The notes: generated from the letters alone by a model not told the origin. 64,000 nt of DNA from CAYRVX01 sp964427875 (GCA_964427875.1 CAYRVX010000005.1:50450-114449); one strand, 5' to 3'. Positions 50,919 to 59,943 are shown, counted from the stretch's first letter. Made by a program: numbers and translations.

Positions 50919-52163
50919 ATGAGAAAGTCTGTATGTGTGTCCGCAACGTTGGTGGTGTTTGTCTCGGCGGGTCTCGCCGCGGAGTGGCCGCAGTTCCACG
51001 GGCCCAATCGAGATGCGTGTTCTCCGGAGACTGACCTGGCGCGGAGCTGGCCTGCGGGCGGGCCGAAGGTGCTCTGGACCGTCAAGGTCGGCAAGGGCTA
51101 CGGCGGCGCGTGCATCCAGGGCGGGAAGGTGTACCTCCTGGACCGGCCGGGCCGCCGACAGGACGTGCTGCGGTGCCTGGACCTCAAGACCGGCCGGGAG
51201 GAGTGGACCTACGCCTACCCCGCCCCGGGCACGGTCGACCACGACGGCTCGCGGAGCACCCCGCTGGTCACGGAGAAGCACATCTTTACGGTGGGCCTGT
51301 TCGGGCACGTTCACTGTATCAGCAAGGCCACCCGAAAGCCCGTCTGGACGAAGCACCTCCTGAAGGACTACGGCGGGCGGAGGATCCCCACGTGGGCCGT
51401 TGCCCAGTCCGTACTGCCGTACAAGGACACCCTGCTCCTGGCGCCTCAAAGCTCCTCCGTGGGCGTGGTGGCCCTGGAGCCGGATACGGGCAAGGAGCGG
51501 TGGCGGTCCAAGCCGATCGGGCGGATGCACTACGTCACCGCGAGGGTCATCACCCTCGGCGGCGTGGACCAGGTCGTGATGGTCAACGGGGACGGGATCT
51601 CCGCCGTGGACGCCTCCAACGGCAAGGTCCTGTGGAATTACCCCGACTTCCGCTGCCGGATCACCATCCCCAACGTCACGCCCATCGGCGATGGGAGGAT
51701 CTTCATGACCGCCGGCTACGACGCCGGCTGCGTCATGCTCAAGGTGACCAGGTCCGGCGGGGCCTTCTCGGTGACCAAGCTGTTCAACCACCAGCAGTGC
51801 AACTCGCAGATGAGCCCGGCCATCCTGTACAAGGGCCATCTCTACGCCAACAGCAACTCCAACAGCGACAGCGACGGGCTGCTCTGCATGGACCTCGACG
51901 GCAAGGTCCTGTGGAAGACGGGCAGGAGCCCCAACTTCCAGCGCGGGCACATGCTGATGGCCGACGGCATGATCTACATCATCGACGGCCGGAGCGGCTC
52001 GCTGCACCTCATCGAGCCCTCGCCGGGCGGCTTCAAGGAGCTGGCCAAGGTCGAGGGCCTGCTCGGCCCGCCCGAGCCCTGGGCGCCGCTGAGCCTGTCG
52101 GACGGGAAGCTCATCATCCGCGATCAGCACAGAATGCACTGCCTCGACGTCAGCGCGAAGTAG
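50919..52163 (+). CDS. Secreted PQQ-like beta-propeller protein
   Basis: 414 residues from ATG 50919 (AGAGGAGA before it). A signal peptide (MRKSVCVSATLVVFVSAGLAA) is followed by EWPQFHGPNRDACSPETDLA, the usual opening of planctomycete PQQ-like proteins, and about seven repeats ending in G.v.W (GREEWTYAYP, RKPVWTKHL, GKERWRSKPI, GKVLWNYP, GKVLWKTG). Without other domains it is more likely a scaffold or binding protein than a dehydrogenase. The MBL-fold gene starts nine bases later, so the two are probably co-transcribed. Confidence 0.85.
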   Translation: MRKSVCVSATLVVFVSAGLAAEWPQFHGPNRDACSPETDLARSWPAGGPKVLWTVKVGKGYGGACIQGGKVYLLDRPGRRQDVLRCLDLKTGREEWTYAYPAPGTVDHDGSRSTPLVTEKHIFTVGLFGHVHCISKATRKPVWTKHLLKDYGGRRIPTWAVAQSVLPYKDTLLLAPQSSSVGVVALEPDTGKERWRSKPIGRMHYVTARVITLGGVDQVVMVNGDGISAVDASNGKVLWNYPDFRCRITIPNVTPIGDGRIFMTAGYDAGCVMLKVTRSGGAFSVTKLFNHQQCNSQMSPAILYKGHLYANSNSNSDSDGLLCMDLDGKVLWKTGRSPNFQRGHMLMADGMIYIIDGRSGSLHLIEPSPGGFKELAKVEGLLGPPEPWAPLSLSDGKLIIRDQHRMHCLDVSAK

Positions 52164-52172
52164 GAAGAGAGC

Positions 52173-52946
52173 ATGACGGCGACCGATCCGGCCGACGTGC
52201 CGAAGATCATCACCGTGGCTGACGGATTCTGCGTCCGCCAGGAGATCGACAACATCGCCTGGATCGACCTGGGCGGGTTCGCCGTGGTGGTGGACGCGCT
52301 CGAGCGGGGGGAACTGGCCGGCGAGGTCTTCGCCGCCATCCGCCGGACGCTGGGCACCACGCCCGTGAAGTACGTGCTGAACACGCACACCCACTACGAC
52401 CACACGGCGTTGAACGCGGCGCTTCAGCGGGAGTTCGGCTGTGAGATCATCAATCAGCGAACCAGCCGGGTAGGCCCGGACGGCCGGTGGTTCGAGGGCT
52501 CCCGGCGGCGCGTGCAGTGGCTGGCGATGGGCGGCTGCCACACCTTGGAGGACTGCGTCGCCTGGGTGCCCGCCGACCGCGCGATCTTCGTCGGCGACAT
52601 CTTCGGGTGGGGGCTGATCCCGCTGTCGGCGGGCCTCCGCGACGAGACGGCGAAACTGCTCCTCGATACGTATCAGCGGCTGATCGACTTCGACCCGGCC
52701 GTGGTGGTCCCCGGCCACGGGCCGCTCGGCACGCGGGCGACGCTCCAGCGCTGGGTCGAGTACTTCCACTGGCTTCGGGCCCGCTGTGCCGAGGCCGTTG
52801 CCGCGGGCAAGACCGACGCCCAGATCATGTCCGAGGTCGCGCCGCCCGAGGACATGAGCGACTGGTGGCGCTTCGTGATGTGGAAGCACGAGGACAGCCT
52901 GGGCAAGGTCCTGAGGGCCGTCCGAAGCGGGTCGCCGGGAACGTAG
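52173..52946 (+). CDS. Metallo-beta-lactamase-fold hydrolase
   Basis: 257 residues, one MBL domain. The metal motif NTHTHYDHTALN (HxHxDH) lies near 70-80, Asp is in FVGDIFGWG and His is in VVPGHGPLGT. The residues around the third His position (GGCHTLEDC) agree with quinoprotein-relay or SoxH-like MBL hydrolases. The C-terminal 60 residues are helical. The absence of a signal peptide suggests a cytosolic location. It is coupled to the PQQ-propeller gene by a nine-base gap and ends 22 bases before the convergent secreted protein gene. The substrate is unknown. Confidence 0.85.
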   Translation: MTATDPADVPKIITVADGFCVRQEIDNIAWIDLGGFAVVVDALERGELAGEVFAAIRRTLGTTPVKYVLNTHTHYDHTALNAALQREFGCEIINQRTSRVGPDGRWFEGSRRRVQWLAMGGCHTLEDCVAWVPADRAIFVGDIFGWGLIPLSAGLRDETAKLLLDTYQRLIDFDPAVVVPGHGPLGTRATLQRWVEYFHWLRARCAEAVAAGKTDAQIMSEVAPPEDMSDWWRFVMWKHEDSLGKVLRAVRSGSPGT

Positions 52947-52967
52947 CGCAAGGGCGCCGCGGACAGG

Positions 52968-54830
52968 TCAGTTGCCCGGGCGGCGTCCCGCAGGCGCGAC
53001 GTTCCGAGCCGCGGAGGGGAGCTTCGGATGCGGTCCGGCGTACACCTTGCCGGCGAGTGCCTTCTCCCGGCCGGGCAGGTGTGGCAGCGCCGCCCGCATC
53101 AGGGCGCCCGCGTTGGGCCCGCGGATAATGTACCCCTCGGCGAGCACGTAGCTGTCCAGCCCGCGGGCGTAAAGCTCGACGGCGAACACGGGCCCGCGGT
53201 CGCCGCGGTATTCCCGTGGCCACGTGTACCCTCGATAGAACGCGCTCGGCCAGTCGCGCCGGACACTCGGCTCGGCGAGCGAGTCCGCGATCGTGATCGT
53301 CTCCCTGCCGGCCCTCCTCGTGCTTGCGGCCGAGGCGCTGTGGGCGGCGATGCCGGCACAAAGGCGCAGGCAGTAGTAGCCGCTCCGCCCGGCGTTGCGG
53401 TAGAGGCTTCCGATCATGTCGGTCCCGCGGACGCAGTCGAGCTTTCGGGCGTCGAGGGCCTCGCGCAGCGTCGAGATCCCGCTGGCGTAGTTTTCCCAGT
53501 CGCTGAAGAAGGCGTTGGCCAGCTTGTGCGCACGGGAGAGCACCTCTTCGTTGCTCCCGGACATGCCGCCGGCGGCCCGCATGAGGCGCGAATCGAAGCG
53601 ATCGGCCCACATGAGCCCCCCGGAGACCTCCCCGCGATAGAAGATCACGTCCATCAACTCGGCCGCGCCGGCCCGCGGGTGGGCGCCGTCGAACCGCTGC
53701 AAGACGACCGCCAGGTCGTCGATCGCCTTGGCCCTGGACATCCGAAAGAGGATGTTCGCCAGGTAGCTGCGCTCCAGCGGCGTCGAGGCCGCCCGGTCCC
53801 ACGCGAGCCTGTTCGCCGAACCGAGCCGGGAACGGAGGAAGAGGAAGTCCTTTCGCAGGTCTGGAGGCATCCAAACCGCCGCGGGAACGGCCGAAAAGTC
53901 ATGCCCCGCCGCCCGGGAGACGCCCTTCGCCGGGCCGAACAGCACCTCGGCTTGCCGTTCCACCTCGTGAAGGTTGTCCAGCGTGGGGGCCAGTGTCGTG
54001 CAGCCGGCAAGGCGGTCCCGGCTGCGGTCCGTCCGATACGCCAAACCGCGGGCCCGGCTGAGCGAGTCGGTCCAATCGAAGAGCGACTCGCAGCGGGCCT
54101 GGAAGTCCAGCGCGAAGAGCATGTTTCCCAGCAGGAGATCAAACCAGCGGTGCAGATCGGCCAGTGTGAACAGGGCCGCGGCGAGCTCACGGGCCCATCG
54201 GCGAGAGGCATCGAGGTCTCTGGCGGCCACGGCATCGTTGAGGGACCGCAGGCACCGGCCCGGCCAGTGAGACGAGTGGGCAAGCCCGGCGGGGGAGAAG
54301 CCCGCCGGCCAGCGCCGCCAAGCGACGATCCCGCGAGCCAGGTCCTGTGCCTTGACCGACAGCAGTTCGACGGTCCGGGCCGCGACCTGGTTCCGGCGCC
54401 GCTCCCGGGCTAACCATGGCCGAAGGTGGCCCTGGAACCAGCGGAACTCCGCTTTGGCGGAATCGAACCTCGTGCACTCGGCAAAGGCGACGAGTCGCCC
54501 GGCGGGTCCGCCGTTGGGGTCGAGCACGTGCATGGTGAGATGCTTGTGCTTCTTGCCGGGCTCGGGGAACCGCACACAACTGTCTCCGCGCAGATCGCGC
54601 GTGCCGAGCAGCACTTCTCTGCTGGCCGCCGCCGCCGGGGCGAGCTGCGCGGCGATCTGGCGCAGCAGCGCCGTGGCCTGCTCGGCGGTGACGTGGCCGG
54701 GCGGGCCCGGACGCGCCTGCGGCGAAGCCGCGATGGACCGCGCGGCCACCGCCGGAACGACGAGGCAGGAGCATACCGCCAGGAAAAAGCACAGCCCCCG
54801 CGCCGAACGGGCGTCTGGAGGAACGAACAT
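52968..54830 (-). CDS. Secreted protein of unknown family with Cys/His/Asp triad, paralog A
   Basis: 620 residues from ATG 54830. A signal peptide (RGLCFFLAVCSCLVVPAVAA) precedes about 420 mostly helical residues with no recognised domain. The C-terminal block is the best conserved with paralog B: KLDCVRGTDMIGSLYRNAGR (Cys466), AAHSASAA (His497), TIADSL (Asp516). The order Cys at a helix start, 'LYRNAGR' helix-strand, His, then Asp after a strand is that of transglutaminase-like and papain-like enzymes, so a cryptic peptidase or amidase is my inference. A TGGTATAAT box lies about 150 bases upstream. It is a tandem copy of the gene at 55126-56967. Confidence 0.7.
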   Translation of the reverse strand: MFVPPDARSARGLCFFLAVCSCLVVPAVAARSIAASPQARPGPPGHVTAEQATALLRQIAAQLAPAAAASREVLLGTRDLRGDSCVRFPEPGKKHKHLTMHVLDPNGGPAGRLVAFAECTRFDSAKAEFRWFQGHLRPWLARERRRNQVAARTVELLSVKAQDLARGIVAWRRWPAGFSPAGLAHSSHWPGRCLRSLNDAVAARDLDASRRWARELAAALFTLADLHRWFDLLLGNMLFALDFQARCESLFDWTDSLSRARGLAYRTDRSRDRLAGCTTLAPTLDNLHEVERQAEVLFGPAKGVSRAAGHDFSAVPAAVWMPPDLRKDFLFLRSRLGSANRLAWDRAASTPLERSYLANILFRMSRAKAIDDLAVVLQRFDGAHPRAGAAELMDVIFYRGEVSGGLMWADRFDSRLMRAAGGMSGSNEEVLSRAHKLANAFFSDWENYASGISTLREALDARKLDCVRGTDMIGSLYRNAGRSGYYCLRLCAGIAAHSASAASTRRAGRETITIADSLAEPSVRRDWPSAFYRGYTWPREYRGDRGPVFAVELYARGLDSYVLAEGYIIRGPNAGALMRAALPHLPGREKALAGKVYAGPHPKLPSAARNVAPAGRRPGN

Positions 54831-54979
54831 GGTCTGGATGCCCTCTCGGGCAGCGAAGCTCAGAGGATTGATCGCTCAGGCGGAACAAGTGAGCGGTGAG
54901 GTCTTCTGAGTACTGCATGCCCCTTCTGGCTGGTACTGCGTACGACGGTTACTACAATACTGCGGCACAACGGGCAGCT

Positions 54980-54985
54980 ATTATA
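54980..54985 (-). promoter_or_regulatory. Extended -10 box before paralog A
   Basis: Minus-strand TGGTATAAT. No good -35. It would give an untranslated leader of about 140 bases. Confidence 0.45.
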
Positions 54986-55125
54986 CCACGGATGCCGCAG
55001 ACCGACTATGCCCATCCCCCCGGAAAACAGCGCCCATGTCCTCCGTGCCGTCACTGCGGATTCCTCTAGTTACACGCTTTCCTCACGCCGGCCGCGCTCG
55101 GCCGGGTCCGTTCCGCCATCCCGCA

Positions 55126-56967
55126 TCAGCGGCTCCTGGACGTGGTAACGATGCCGGGAGCGGGGATCGGGGGGTACGGGCCGCCGTATACCTTCTCGGC
55201 GTCGGCCTTGTGCTGGCGGGGCAGATAGGGAATCGCCGCGCGCACCCGTTCGCCGGCGTGGCGGCCGCGAACGATGTAGCCCTCGGCGAATACGTAGTTG
55301 TCCAGCCCGCGAACGCACAGCTCGGCCGAGAAGACCGGCCCGCGGGGGCCGGGATAGCCCTCCGGCCAGAGGAGGCCGTGGAAGTACGCGCTCGGCCAGA
55401 CCTGTTGGCCCATCCGTTCGATCAGCGAGTCCGCGACGATGATCGCGCGGACGCCGTTCCGGCCGGTCTTCGCGGCCCCGACGGAGTGCGAGGCCAAACC
55501 GCACGACAGGTGGATGTTGTAGTACCCCGATCGCCCCGCGTTGCGGTAGAGGCCGCCGATCATGTCCGTGCCGCGGACGCAATCGAGCTTCTGCTCATCC
55601 AGGGCCCTCCGCAGCGTCCATATATGGCCCTTGTAGTTCTTCCAGTTGCCGAGCACGGTGTTGGTCAGGCCGTGGGCGCGGCGCAGCACCTGCTCGCCGT
55701 CGCCGCTCATGTGCCCTGCGGCCCGCACGAGGCGGGGCTCGAACCGGTCGCCCCAGACCAGGCCGCCGGCTATCTCGCCTCGATAGAACAGCACGTCCAT
55801 CAGGTCACACGTCTCGGCGCGGGGGTGGAGCTTGTCGAAGCGCCGCAGCACGAGGCCCAACTGGTCGATCACCTTCGCCCTCGAGAGGCGGAAGAGCGTG
55901 TTGGCGAGATAGCTTCGCTCGAAGGGGCTGGCCGCCGCCGCGTCCCAGAGCCTGCGATTGGGCTCGGAAAGGCAGGACCGGAGGAACACGAAGTCCTTTC
56001 GCAGATCGCCGGGCAGCCACACCGCCGCAGGCGTGGCGGGCAGAGGCTTTGCGTCGCCTTTGAGGAAGGCCTGCGGCACCTGGAACAGCCGCTCCGCCTG
56101 CCGCTCGACCTCCAGGAGATTGTCGCACAGCGACAGGAGCAGGCTCGTGGAAGGGAACAGGTCGTGGTCTCTGGCGCCGTCATACTTCTTGCCATGGGCG
56201 CGGCCCACCTGCTCGGCCCAGGCGAACAGCTCCTGGCACTTGGCCTGGTAATCCAGGGTCACGATCTGGTTGGCCAGGAGGAATTCCAGCCAGCGGTGCA
56301 GGTCCGCCAGGGCGAACGTCGCCGAGGCGAGCTCGTCTGCCCAGCGGCGGCAGGCGTGCAGGTCTTTGGCGGCGACGGCGGCCCGGAGCGACCGAAGGCA
56401 GGTGCCCGGCCAATGCGTGCTCTCGGGGACGTCGGCCAGGCTCAGCCCGTCCGGCCAGGCGCCCCACGCCCGGGCCCCCGCGGCGAGACTGCGGGCCTTC
56501 TGCGAGAGCACCTCGACGCGCCCGGAGACGGCCTTGCTCTGATCCAGCATCCGCCGCAACGTGTTCCGGAACACAGTCTGCTGCCAGACTTGATCCTCCT
56601 TGACCGACGAAGACCGGCTGCTGAAGGCGAAGAAGGCGCCGAGGCGTGTTCCCGGCCCGCCGTCCGGGTTGGCCGGGAAGGGCCTGGTCGAGCCTTTCAG
56701 CTCGCCGTGCTTGGCCTGCCGAACGCAACTGGGCTCGTCGGGCCTGCGAGCGCCCAGCAGGACACCTCGGCTGGCAAGGGCGGCCGAATCGAGCTCCGCT
56801 GCGATCCCGCTGAGCAGCTCCGCCGCCTGCCTGCCGGTCGGCGAGCGGCCCGTCGTGGGAAACGTCGCAGTGGAGCGGGCCCCAGCGGCTGGAAGGGCGG
56901 CGAGCAGACACGTCGCCGCCAGGATGGACGTACGTTGTCCCGTGGCGATTTGTGGGGGGTACTGCAT
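55126..56967 (-). CDS. Secreted protein of unknown family with Cys/His/Asp triad, paralog B
   Basis: 613 residues from ATG 56967. A signal-like N-terminus (SILAATCLLAALPAAGA) and the helical middle part follow the same plan as paralog A: shared motifs are ASRxVLLG, HWPGxCLRSL, FERSYLANTLFRLSRAKVID and YRGEIAGGLVWGDRF. The C-terminal triad is Cys463 (KLDCVRGTDMIGGLYRNAGR), His494 (LASHSVGAA) and Asp513 (IVADSL), with exactly the spacing of paralog A (31 and 19). The ends match as well (VRGLDNYVFAEGYIVRG). No similar protein family comes to mind. It may cleave or crosslink an extracytoplasmic peptide. Confidence 0.7.
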   Translation of the reverse strand: MQYPPQIATGQRTSILAATCLLAALPAAGARSTATFPTTGRSPTGRQAAELLSGIAAELDSAALASRGVLLGARRPDEPSCVRQAKHGELKGSTRPFPANPDGGPGTRLGAFFAFSSRSSSVKEDQVWQQTVFRNTLRRMLDQSKAVSGRVEVLSQKARSLAAGARAWGAWPDGLSLADVPESTHWPGTCLRSLRAAVAAKDLHACRRWADELASATFALADLHRWLEFLLANQIVTLDYQAKCQELFAWAEQVGRAHGKKYDGARDHDLFPSTSLLLSLCDNLLEVERQAERLFQVPQAFLKGDAKPLPATPAAVWLPGDLRKDFVFLRSCLSEPNRRLWDAAAASPFERSYLANTLFRLSRAKVIDQLGLVLRRFDKLHPRAETCDLMDVLFYRGEIAGGLVWGDRFEPRLVRAAGHMSGDGEQVLRRAHGLTNTVLGNWKNYKGHIWTLRRALDEQKLDCVRGTDMIGGLYRNAGRSGYYNIHLSCGLASHSVGAAKTGRNGVRAIIVADSLIERMGQQVWPSAYFHGLLWPEGYPGPRGPVFSAELCVRGLDNYVFAEGYIVRGRHAGERVRAAIPYLPRQHKADAEKVYGGPYPPIPAPGIVTTSRSR

Positions 56968-57352
56968 GTTGGGCTACTTCTCTTTGGTGGGCGTACGGAC
57001 AAATCAGACGCTCAAGCACCCGCGGCTGAGTGCCCTTACGCCCGGCACATCCTCTTCCCTGGCATTACGGCTACGACATACGGCGATACGGCGAACAACA
57101 TGCGGTAAGGCCGTCCGAGTATGATCAGCGTACAGCCAACGCATTCCCGGGAAGAAAGACCTTCCTACAGACAGACCATACCATTGATATAACGTTCGTC
57201 GGCCCTTGATGTTTCATTCTAGGCGCGGATTTGCGGAGAAAACATCGATTCCCACCGCGTGCAGAACGCTTGAACCGCCGCGGGGGGACCGTCATTCCAT
57301 GCGCCTCCGAAGATCCCCCGCCCGGCCACGACGGGCCGGAGCAAAGTGGGGT
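56968..57352. other. Intergenic region between divergent secreted-protein genes
   Basis: About 385 bases without a supported gene. It carries the presumed leader of paralog B (no confident promoter found on the minus strand) and ends at the upstream element of the first repeat protein. Short open frames here have no ribosome site or plausible protein. Confidence 0.5.
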
Positions 57353-57384
57353 GAAACTTCTCCCCGCCGAGGGGGTTTGACATG
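57353..57384 (+). promoter_or_regulatory. ECF-sigma-like bipartite element, copy 1
   Basis: GAAACTT (57353-57359), 18 bases, TGACATG (57378-57384), 70 bases before ATG 57454. The same two boxes with the same 18-base gap precede the paralogous gene. AACTT is typical of the -35 of extracytoplasmic-function sigma factors. Confidence 0.55.
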
Positions 57385-57453
57385 TCATGGCCAATGCGTC
57401 CGGCGCCGGTTTGTGGCCGCTGCCGCCGTGGCGAGGCGAAGGGAGTATCGACG

Positions 57454-58674
57454 ATGCCGTACGTGAGAAGAACGTCTGCGGTGCTGCTCGTGGTGGCCCT
57501 GGCCCACGCGGACGTCGCGCCGGGCCAAGCGTCCGACGAGGCGAAGGCCGTCATGGAAAAGAGGGCCCAACTCAAGCGGACCGTCCGAGACCCGCTGGAG
57601 GCGCAGATCCAGAAGCGCCGCGAAGCGCTGGCGGCAGAGGTGGACCTGAAGGACCTTCGCTTCCTCGTGGAGAAGGCCGAAAAGGCCTACGAGACCAGGA
57701 TGGCGACGGACCCGGAGATCGCCGCCGCCCGAAAGGCAAAGAACGCCGCCGAAAAGTCCCTGCCGGCGATCGTCGAGAAGCAACTGGCCGAGAACACCCG
57801 GCTCAACAGCATCCAGAAGGATCTCTCCGAGGTGCAGACGATCCGCCCGAAGCTGGCGGCCCGGCGGCAGGAGATCATGAGGACCTTCCAGGCCGTCCGG
57901 TCGGAGGTGGCCTCTTCGCCCGAGGTTCAGCAGGCCCAACGGGCCTCGCAGGACGCCGCAAGGGCATACGTCGACCTGCCGAGAACGCATCCGAAGTTCG
58001 TCGCCGCCCAGCGGGCCGTCGAGGCCGCCCAGAAGGCCCTGGCTGAGAGGCTCAGAAACCTGCCCGAGACCAAGGCCCTCGAGCAGGCCAGGGAAGCACT
58101 GGCGGACCTCCACCGCAGCGGTCCCGAGATCACCCAGGCGCGGAAGGCCCGTGACGACGCCAAGCAGGCATACAAGGCGAAGCTGGACGAGGCCGTTCGC
58201 GCCAGCGAAAAGGGTGCGGCCGCGTACCAGCAACTCGACGAGCTGGAGCAGAAGGAGATCGAGGTCCAGGCCCAGCACTTCGGCCTCAATCAGGAGCTCC
58301 ACGAGGTCCGCCGGTCGGTCGAGACGTCGGACCCGGTCATTGTCGAGGCGCGCCGGGCCGACGAGCAGGCCCGACAGAAGTACGAGCAACTCATCCGCCA
58401 GCGAGCCGGGGGAGAACAGCAGGCACTCGCCGAGGCCCGACGAGCCTTCGAGGCGAGGCTCAGGGGGAAGATGGAATCGGACGTGGTGCTGCTGGAGATG
58501 CAGGACCGTCTGGCCAAGACCGACCGGCAGCTCGCCGAGCTCCAGCAGCAGTTCCGGGCGCTTCGCAAGGGCGCCGAGCCGGCCGGGAAGCCGCCGAAGC
58601 ACTCCAGGCCGACGAGGCCCGAGCGGCGCATGAAGCCGAAGCGCGCCAAGTCGAAGCGCCCGAAAGACAAGTGA
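57454..58674 (+). CDS. Secreted helical-repeat (coiled-coil) protein, paralog 1
   Basis: 406 residues from ATG 57454 (GAAGGGAG upstream). A signal peptide (MPYVRRTSAVLLVVALAHADVAPG) is followed by an almost entirely alpha-helical, highly charged protein. It is built of imperfect repeats of about 20-25 residues starting [T/S/H/D]-P-[E/K/V]-[I/F/V]-x-x-A-R (DPEIAAARKAKNAA, SPEVQQAQRASQDA, HPKFVAAQRAVEAA, GPEITQARKARDDA, DPVIVEARRADEQA). The last 40 residues are strongly basic. It probably forms a fibre, spacer or envelope-binding rod in the periplasm. It shares its upstream element and sequence plan with the following gene. No enzyme motif is seen. Confidence 0.75.
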   Translation: MPYVRRTSAVLLVVALAHADVAPGQASDEAKAVMEKRAQLKRTVRDPLEAQIQKRREALAAEVDLKDLRFLVEKAEKAYETRMATDPEIAAARKAKNAAEKSLPAIVEKQLAENTRLNSIQKDLSEVQTIRPKLAARRQEIMRTFQAVRSEVASSPEVQQAQRASQDAARAYVDLPRTHPKFVAAQRAVEAAQKALAERLRNLPETKALEQAREALADLHRSGPEITQARKARDDAKQAYKAKLDEAVRASEKGAAAYQQLDELEQKEIEVQAQHFGLNQELHEVRRSVETSDPVIVEARRADEQARQKYEQLIRQRAGGEQQALAEARRAFEARLRGKMESDVVLLEMQDRLAKTDRQLAELQQQFRALRKGAEPAGKPPKHSRPTRPERRMKPKRAKSKRPKDK

Positions 58675-58686
58675 CCGCAAGTCGGG

Positions 58687-58718
58687 GGAACTTCGCCGCG
58701 AAGAGCGGGTTTGACATG
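58687..58718 (+). promoter_or_regulatory. ECF-sigma-like bipartite element, copy 2
   Basis: GGAACTT (58687-58693), 18 bases, TGACATG (58712-58718). GGAACTT is the textbook ECF -35. It begins ten bases after the stop of paralog 1 and lies 89 bases before ATG 58807. Confidence 0.6.
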
Positions 58719-58806
58719 GCGTGGGGAGGACGTCGACCGGCGGCTTCCGGCCGGGGCGGGAGCGGCTGAGGAAATGCGCAAGAACCGGATCGGAGGAGGT
58801 TCTGCG

Positions 58807-59943
58807 ATGAGGAACACGTCAACGGCTCTTGGGATGTCGGTTCTCGCGATCCTGACTGCGGCGCCGGTCCGGTCGCAGCAGATGTCCGCCGAGGCGAAGG
58901 CCCTCTACGAGAAGAGGGAGCAGTACAAGCGGACGGTCCGGGACCCCCTTCGGCAGAAGGTCGCCGAACGCCGCCAAACACTGTCGCAGGAAGCCGACCT
59001 GAAAAACCTCCACTTCTTCATAGAAAAGGCCCAGAAGGCTTACGAGACCGTGATGGCCACGGACGAGGAGATCGTCGCAGCCCGACAGGCCGAGAAGGCC
59101 ACCGAAAAGGCCCTGGCGGATACGGTCAAGGCCCAGCTTGCGGGAGACCCCAAGCTCCAGGCGATCGAGAGTGAGATCAAAGCGGCAGGTGAGGCCAAAC
59201 AGCAGTTGGACGCCGAGGGGGATCGGCTCAAGAAGGAGCTTGAGAAGATCCGCGACGAGTTGAAGAAGACGCCCGAGATCCAGCAGGCCAGGCAGGCCTA
59301 CGAGAGCGCCCAGCAGGCCTACTACAACGTGCCCTATAAGCACCCCAAGTTCGTCGCGGCCCGCAAGGCCATGCAGAACGCCGAAAAGACCCTCCAGGAG
59401 AGGATCAAGAACCTTCCCGAAGTGAAGGCCCTGGAGCAGGCCAAGAAGGCCTACAACGACCTGCGGTACAACAGCCCGGAGATCAAGCAGGCCAGACAGG
59501 CCCGTGACGATGCCAGAGACGCCTACGAGAAACTGCTCGATTACGCCGTCCGCGCCAGCCAGGCCGGTGCCGCCCTGTATCGCAGACTCGAGGAGATCGA
59601 GCAGAGAGAAACGGAAGCCGAAGCCATGCGCGAGGGCCTCCGCGAGGAGGTCCACGAGGTCCGCAGGTCCGTCGAGAAAGCCGACCCGGTCATCGTCGAG
59701 GCGCGAAGGGCTTACGAACAGGCCCACGCCAAGTACAAAGAGACATCAACCCGGCGCACGGCCGCCGAGCAGAAGGCGCTGGCAAGCGCTCGCGGGGATC
59801 TGGAGAAGAGAGTCGGGAAGAAGATGAAGCTCGACCCCATCCTCCTGGACCTGATGGACCGCCTGGGGAAGGCCGAAAAGGAGTGCGACGACCTCTACGC
59901 CAAGTACCGCGCCGCCCGCGAGAAGGCCAGGACCCACCGATAA
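58807..59943 (+). CDS. Secreted helical-repeat (coiled-coil) protein, paralog 2
   Basis: 378 residues from ATG 58807 with a strong ribosome site (GGAGGAGG). A signal peptide (MRNTSTALGMSVLAILTAAPVRSQ) precedes the same repeat plan as paralog 1: DEEIVAARQAEKAT, TPEIQQARQAYESA, HPKFVAARKAMQNA, LPEVKALEQAKKAY, SPEIKQARQARDDA, DPVIVEARRAYEQA. Between repeats are long heptad-like stretches (LDAEGDRLKKELEKIRDELK). It lacks the basic tail of paralog 1. The two genes are tandem and each has its own ECF-like element, so they probably form one envelope-stress regulon. Structural or chaperone-like roles are possible; none is shown. Confidence 0.75.
   Translation: MRNTSTALGMSVLAILTAAPVRSQQMSAEAKALYEKREQYKRTVRDPLRQKVAERRQTLSQEADLKNLHFFIEKAQKAYETVMATDEEIVAARQAEKATEKALADTVKAQLAGDPKLQAIESEIKAAGEAKQQLDAEGDRLKKELEKIRDELKKTPEIQQARQAYESAQQAYYNVPYKHPKFVAARKAMQNAEKTLQERIKNLPEVKALEQAKKAYNDLRYNSPEIKQARQARDDARDAYEKLLDYAVRASQAGAALYRRLEEIEQRETEAEAMREGLREEVHEVRRSVEKADPVIVEARRAYEQAHAKYKETSTRRTAAEQKALASARGDLEKRVGKKMKLDPILLDLMDRLGKAEKECDDLYAKYRAAREKARTHR

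Noticed and set aside
54187..54918. Frame starting MQYSEDL upstream of paralog A, suggesting a frameshifted N-terminus
   Set aside because: The frame from ATG 54830 has a good signal peptide of its own and the downstream frame is intact; the other frame becomes Arg/Gly-rich noise.
57125..57394. 89-codon minus-strand open frame between the secreted-protein clusters
   Set aside because: No ribosome site, no plausible protein features, and it overlaps the conserved upstream element of the plus-strand gene.
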